From NCBI RefSeq assembly GCF_000745855.1, contig NZ_JQKD01000004.1, forward strand, positions 62,001 through 126,000: a stretch of DNA of 64,000 bases, in the 5' to 3' direction. Source of the stretch: Xenophilus azovorans DSM 13620. GTDB taxonomy: Bacteria > Pseudomonadota > Gammaproteobacteria > Burkholderiales > Burkholderiaceae_C. Below are positions 60,448-64,000 of this stretch, one piece after another. Made by a program: the position numbers and the translations under genes. Under the pieces are notes generated by a model, which was not told where the DNA came from, did no database searches, and saw only the letters and a list, made by a program, of their open reading frames with translations. Position 1 is the stretch's first letter. The number at the start of each line of letters is the position of its first letter.

Positions 60448-62424
60448 ATGGATTCTACCAAACGACCGTTCGATTGGCTGCCCTCGGCGGCCACCATCGC
60501 CGGGTCCAACCTGACGGCCTTCATCCGCCACACGGGCCAGGGCGACCTGCCCAGCCTGCAGCGCCGCGCCGACGCCGACCCGGCCTGGCTGATGGAGCAG
60601 GTGTTCGGGTTCTGCGACTTCCGCTTCTACAAGCCCTGCGAGCGCATGCTCGACACCTCGCGCGGCATCGAGTGGGCGCGCTGGTGCGTCGGCGGCACGA
60701 CCAACATCGTGCTCAACTGCATCGACCGCCACCGCGGCACGCCCGCCTGGGACCGCACCTTCATCACCTGGGAGGGTGAGGACCCCAAGGCCCCGAACGC
60801 GCGTCGCGAACTCAGCTACCGCGAGTTCGACGCCGAGCTCTGCCGGCTGGCCGGCGCGCTCGAGGCGCTGGGCGTGCAGCGCGGCGACCGCGTGGGCTTG
60901 TACATGCCCAACCTGCCCGAGACCTTCATCGCCTTCTTCGCGGTGCTGAAGATCGGCGCCGTCATCATGCCGCTGTTCTCGGGCTTCGGGCCGCAGCCGC
61001 TGGTGGCGCGCCTGAACGACGGCGAGGCCAAGGTCGTGCTCACGGTCGACGGCACTTGGCGCCGCGGCAGCCCCGGCGCGATGAAGTCGGTGCTCGACGA
61101 GGCCTTGGCGTCGACGCCCAGCGTCGAACACGTGCTGGTGCTGCGCCACCTGGGCGATGCCTTGCCCTGCCCGATGACCGCCGGGCGCGACCTCGACTGG
61201 GCCACGGCCGTGGCCGGGCAGGCGGCCGAGCGGCAGACGGCCGAGATGGCCGCCGACGACGCCGCAGTGTTGCTCTACACCTCGGGCACCACCGGCAAGC
61301 CCAAGGGTTGCGTCTGGACGCACGTGGGCTTCCTCGGCTCGATGGTCACGCGCGACATGCACATCTGCGGTGACTTCCGCGCGGATGACCGCTTCTTCTT
61401 CATGAGCGACATGGGCTGGATGGTGGGCGCGATGTGCGCCTGCATCCCCAGCTACTTCGGCGGCAGCCTGCTGGTGGCTGAGGGCACGCCCGACTACCCC
61501 GACACCGGCCGCTTCTGGCGACTGCTGCAGGACCACCGGGTCACCTACCTCGGCGTGGCGCCCACGCTGATCCGTGGACTGATGCGCCACGGCGACCAGG
61601 ACGTCGAGCGCTACGACCTCTCGGCGCTGCGCATCACCGTCTCCGGCGGCGAGGCCTGGACCGAATCGCCTTGGCGCTGGTTCTTCGAGCATGTGTGCAA
61701 GAAGAAACTGCCGTTCCTGAACATCGTCGGCGGCACCGAGGTCGGCGGCTGCAACTTCACCGGCACCGTGCACCACCCGTTGCGCCCGGGCTCCTTCGGC
61801 ATGGGCGGCCTGGGCGTGGGCGTTGACATCGTCGACGAAGCCGGCCAGCCCGTAGGCCCTGGCCAGGTGGGCGAACTGGTGCTGCGCAACCCCAACATCG
61901 GCTTCACCAAGAGCCTGTGGCGCGACGACGAGCGCTATCTCGACAGCTACTGGCGCACCATCCCCGGCCTGTGGGTGCACGGCGACTTCGCGATGCGCGA
62001 CGAGGACGGCCTCGTCTACATCCTCGGCCGCAGCGACGACACCATCAAGGTCTCTGGCAAGCGCACCGGCCCTTCCGAGATCGAAACGCTGCTCACCGGC
62101 ACGGGCAAGGTGTCGGAAGCGGCGGTGATCGGCGTGCCCGATGAGGTCAAGGGCTCGGCCATCGTCTGCGTGTGCGTGCCGATGCCCGGTGTGGCGGCCG
62201 ACGGCACGCTCGAGCAGGAGTTGGCGGCAGCCGTGGTCAAGGGCATGGGCAACTCGTACCGCCCGCGCCAGGTGCTGCTGGTGAGCGACTTGCCCAAGAC
62301 GCGCAACATGAAGATCATGCGGCGCGTGGTGCGCGCGGTATACCGCGGCGACAACCCGGGGGATCTGTCCTCGCTGGTCAACCCGGAGGCCGTGGCGGAT
62401 CTGCGGGCGAGGCTGTCGGCTTGA
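60448..62424 (+). CDS. AMP-forming acyl-CoA synthetase (acetyl/acetoacetyl-CoA synthetase-like)
   Basis: A 658-residue ANL ligase of the acetyl/acetoacetyl-CoA synthetase branch. P-loop LLYTSGTTGKPKGCVWTH is near 272, NIVGGTEVGG near 426, WVHGDFAMRDEDGLVYILGR near 509, DDTIKVSGKRTGPSE near 529, and the A10 element LPKTRNMKIMRR has its catalytic Lys. This type often activates small or branched carboxylic acids. The palindrome at 60459-60472 lies inside codons 4-9, and TAATCT at 60434-60439 would give an almost leaderless message. The upstream 116 bases show no other clear element. Confidence 0.92.
   Translation: MDSTKRPFDWLPSAATIAGSNLTAFIRHTGQGDLPSLQRRADADPAWLMEQVFGFCDFRFYKPCERMLDTSRGIEWARWCVGGTTNIVLNCIDRHRGTPAWDRTFITWEGEDPKAPNARRELSYREFDAELCRLAGALEALGVQRGDRVGLYMPNLPETFIAFFAVLKIGAVIMPLFSGFGPQPLVARLNDGEAKVVLTVDGTWRRGSPGAMKSVLDEALASTPSVEHVLVLRHLGDALPCPMTAGRDLDWATAVAGQAAERQTAEMAADDAAVLLYTSGTTGKPKGCVWTHVGFLGSMVTRDMHICGDFRADDRFFFMSDMGWMVGAMCACIPSYFGGSLLVAEGTPDYPDTGRFWRLLQDHRVTYLGVAPTLIRGLMRHGDQDVERYDLSALRITVSGGEAWTESPWRWFFEHVCKKKLPFLNIVGGTEVGGCNFTGTVHHPLRPGSFGMGGLGVGVDIVDEAGQPVGPGQVGELVLRNPNIGFTKSLWRDDERYLDSYWRTIPGLWVHGDFAMRDEDGLVYILGRSDDTIKVSGKRTGPSEIETLLTGTGKVSEAAVIGVPDEVKGSAIVCVCVPMPGVAADGTLEQELAAAVVKGMGNSYRPRQVLLVSDLPKTRNMKIMRRVVRAVYRGDNPGDLSSLVNPEAVADLRARLSA
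60459..60472. promoter_or_regulatory. Operator-like palindrome CAAACGACCGTTCG inside ligase start
   Basis: Matches CNAAC-N4-GTTNG but lies within the first ten codons of the ligase. If the TAATCT at 60434 is the -10, the site is just downstream of the transcription start, a position where a repressor can still block. A chance coding match cannot be excluded. Confidence 0.4.
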
Positions 62425-62457
62425 CGGGCGGCGGCTCGGCGCTTCGGCCAACCGCGT

Positions 62458-63108
62458 TCACGGAACGCCAAGCGCGGCCAGAGCATCGATGTAGCCGGAC
62501 TCCCGCGACTCGATGCCGCCCACCGCGTCGCTGACCCGGTGCAGCAGCCCGTCTTCGAGCCCGTAGACGAAGCCGTGCACAGCCACCGCCTGGCCTCGGG
62601 CCCAGGCCCGGCGCAGCATCGTGGTACGACACACGTTGCTCACCTGCTCGATCACGTTCAGCTCGCACAGTCTCTGCGCGCGCTCGGCGGGTGACGAAGC
62701 TGCTTCGAGCCGGGCTTCATGCTTGCGCGCGACGTCCTCGATGTGTCGCAGCCAGTTATCGGCCAGCCCGGTGCGGCGCTGCTCGACCACCGCCTGCACT
62801 CCGCCGCAGCCGTAGTGGCCGACCACCAGCACATGCTCGACCTTCAGCACCTCCACGGCGTACTGCAGTACCGTCAGGCAGTTCAGATCCGAGTGCACCA
62901 CCAGGTTGCCGACGTTGCGGTGCACGAAGATCTCGCCCGGCCGCAGGCCGACGATCTCGTTGGCCGGCACGCGGCTGTCGGAACAGCCGATCCACAAGTA
63001 GCGTGGCGTCTGCTGGCCCGCGAGCCGCGTGAAGAACTGCGGGTCCTCGGCGCGGCATCGGGCCGACCACGCGCGGTTGTTGCGGATCAGGGGGTCGATG
63101 CTGCACAT
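62458..63108 (-). CDS. can: Beta-carbonic anhydrase
   Basis: A 216-residue zinc enzyme interconverting CO2 and bicarbonate. Zinc ligands C42, H98 and C101 and the D44/R46 pair are present in GCSDSRVPA and GHYGCGG. The sequence follows E. coli Can closely (FVHRNVGNLVVHSDLNCL near 61). It starts at the ATG at 63106-63108; longer frames lack homology. Bicarbonate supply for the biotin carboxylase encoded at 8865-12466 is a plausible connection, but the gene may be housekeeping. Confidence 0.95.
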   Translation of the reverse strand: MCSIDPLIRNNRAWSARCRAEDPQFFTRLAGQQTPRYLWIGCSDSRVPANEIVGLRPGEIFVHRNVGNLVVHSDLNCLTVLQYAVEVLKVEHVLVVGHYGCGGVQAVVEQRRTGLADNWLRHIEDVARKHEARLEAASSPAERAQRLCELNVIEQVSNVCRTTMLRRAWARGQAVAVHGFVYGLEDGLLHRVSDAVGGIESRESGYIDALAALGVP

Positions 63109-63136
63109 GCGGTTGTTCCTTCGCGGTGCTGCGGGC

Positions 63137-63937
63137 TCAGCGGCCCTTCCACACCGGCTTGCGCTTCTCGGCGAAGGCGCGCGGGCCTTCCTGCGCATCC
63201 TCGCTGGCGTAGGCGGCGCGGTAGATGTTGTGCGCCAGCGCCATGCCGGCGTCGCAGCCCGCGCTCATCGCGGTGAGGATCGACTCCTTGCCCGCCATCA
63301 CCGACAGCGGCGCGTTATCGCGGATGCGCTCGGCGAGCGCCTGTGCGCGGGCGCGCACCGCGTCGGGCGTGTCCTCGAGGTAGTTGATGAAGCGAAGCTC
63401 GTGGAAGGTCTCGATCGGGTACAGCTCACCGGTCAGCACCATCTCCATCAGCAGCGGCTGCGGCAGCATCCACAGCAGCGGAATCGCCCACGGGCTGCCG
63501 CGGCCGGCGATGCGCGTCTCGGTGATACCAACCTGGGTGCCCTTCAGCCCGACGCGCAGGTCGGAGTTGAGCGACAGCATCATGCCGCCGGCGATCAGGT
63601 GCCCGGTCATCGCGGCGATGATCGGCTTGGCGACGCGGCGCTGGCGGGCGTGGAACGGGTCCTTCATCTTCGTGAGGATGTCCACGCCCTCCTCCTTCTT
63701 CACCCGCGAGGCCTCGCGCAGATCGAGCCCGGAGCAGAAGGTGCCGCAGTCGGCCGAGGTGAGGATCGCGACGCGCACGTCCTTGTCGGCATCGACCTGG
63801 TCCCAGCATTCGTACAGGCGGTTGGCTGCCGCCGGCGACAGCGCATTGCGGATCTCGGGGCGGTTGATCTTGACGGTGGCGATGCCGTCACGCACCTCGT
63901 AGAGCACGGTGTCGGCGTCGTTCATGGCGGTACTCAT
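63137..63937 (-). CDS. Enoyl-CoA hydratase/isomerase family protein
   Basis: A 266-residue crotonase. TFCSGLDLREASRV is near 66, and AMTGHLIAGGMMLSLNSDLRV near 109. The catalytic-Glu region reads GITETRIAGRGSPWAIPL, retaining one Glu. It starts MSTAMND; the first ATG overlaps the stop of the upstream crotonase gene, while a second ATG four codons on is possible. Two crotonases in tandem suggest hydration and isomerisation, or hydration and ring/side-chain hydrolysis, in the same pathway. Confidence 0.9.
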   Translation of the reverse strand: MSTAMNDADTVLYEVRDGIATVKINRPEIRNALSPAAANRLYECWDQVDADKDVRVAILTSADCGTFCSGLDLREASRVKKEEGVDILTKMKDPFHARQRRVAKPIIAAMTGHLIAGGMMLSLNSDLRVGLKGTQVGITETRIAGRGSPWAIPLLWMLPQPLLMEMVLTGELYPIETFHELRFINYLEDTPDAVRARAQALAERIRDNAPLSVMAGKESILTAMSAGCDAGMALAHNIYRAAYASEDAQEGPRAFAEKRKPVWKGR

Positions 63938-64000
63938 CGGGCCACCTTCCAGTTGGCTGCGCGCTTGCCCAGGAAGGCGGCGATGCCTTCGGCAGCCTCG
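63934..64000 (-). CDS. Enoyl-CoA hydratase family protein, C-terminal end only
   Basis: Only the last 22 residues are inside the window (ending EGIAAFLGKRAANWKVAR), the usual crotonase tail E-G-x-x-A-F-L-x-K-R-x-P/A-x-W. Its TGA overlaps the ATG of the next crotonase gene, so the two are coupled. The rest lies beyond the right edge. Confidence 0.75.
   Translation of the reverse strand, partial: EAAEGIAAFLGKRAANWKVAR

Overview
The window is about 70% GC, almost fully coding, and has no rRNA, tRNA, CRISPR array, insertion sequence or phage gene that I can see. The gene content points to an aerobic betaproteobacterium of the order Burkholderiales: two orphan Bug/TctC-type periplasmic receptors, many CoA-ester enzymes in long tight operons, and a LivFG-ligase-LivHMK uptake locus. 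The genus cannot be fixed from sequence reading alone. No gap between genes exceeds about 170 bases.

The theme is CoA-thioester catabolism. I count eleven acyl-CoA dehydrogenases (ACADs) or ACAD-like proteins, five crotonases plus one fused crotonase, two thiolase-fold proteins, three acyl-CoA ligases, three thioesterase or hydrolase-type helpers, a 2,4-dienoyl-CoA reductase, a biotin-dependent acyl-CoA carboxylase, and the ETF that takes electrons from the ACADs.

Layout. (1) 1-4158, minus: TetR regulator, etfB, etfA, an ACAD and a truncated CoA-transferase. (2) 4240-23662, plus, one long run: ACAD, thiolase, FadB-like fusion, carboxylase beta and alpha, two overlapping ACAD genes, a MoxR/CoxE-like chaperone pair, a NUDIX-metallo-beta-lactamase fusion, a thioesterase, an AtuA-family protein, ACAD, MerR regulator, hydrolase. 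(3) 23685-27402, minus: cysteine-less thiolase-like protein, DUF35 protein, ACAD, TauD-type dioxygenase. (4) 27459-31415: an SDR lacking its catalytic Tyr/Lys, and a minus operon of transglutaminase-like protein, hydrolase and atypical ligase. (5) 31587-41252, plus: FadH, ACAD, a PimD/PimC-like heteromeric ACAD pair, SDR, crotonase, ACAD, Bug receptor. (6) 41329-45984: crotonase opposite MmgE/PrpD, ACAD and MFS. (7) 45974-49030: a Baeyer-Villiger monooxygenase opposite a second Bug receptor. (8) 49147-59068, plus: BadH-like dehydrogenase, BadI ring-opening hydrolase, LivFG, ligase, LivHM, two LivK receptors, thioesterase. (9) 59109-64000: flavoproteins, ligase, carbonic anhydrase, crotonases.

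The most notable signal is regulatory. A 14-base palindrome of form CNAAC-N4-GTTNG occurs at seven places. It sits in every divergent promoter region of the catabolic part, in front of badH, and at the start of the last ligase. One perfect copy lies in the promoter of the only TetR gene in the window, so a TetR-controlled regulon covering most of the window is likely.

Together the parts suggest a catabolic island for alicyclic or branched acids (naphthenic, terpenoid or steroid-like): a BVMO to oxidise ring ketones, BadH/BadI to oxidise and open a six-membered ring to a dicarboxyl-CoA, PimCD-like dehydrogenases for that product, and carboxylase/AtuA and aldolase-like functions for branched chains. 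The substrate is inference; individual enzyme families are much surer.
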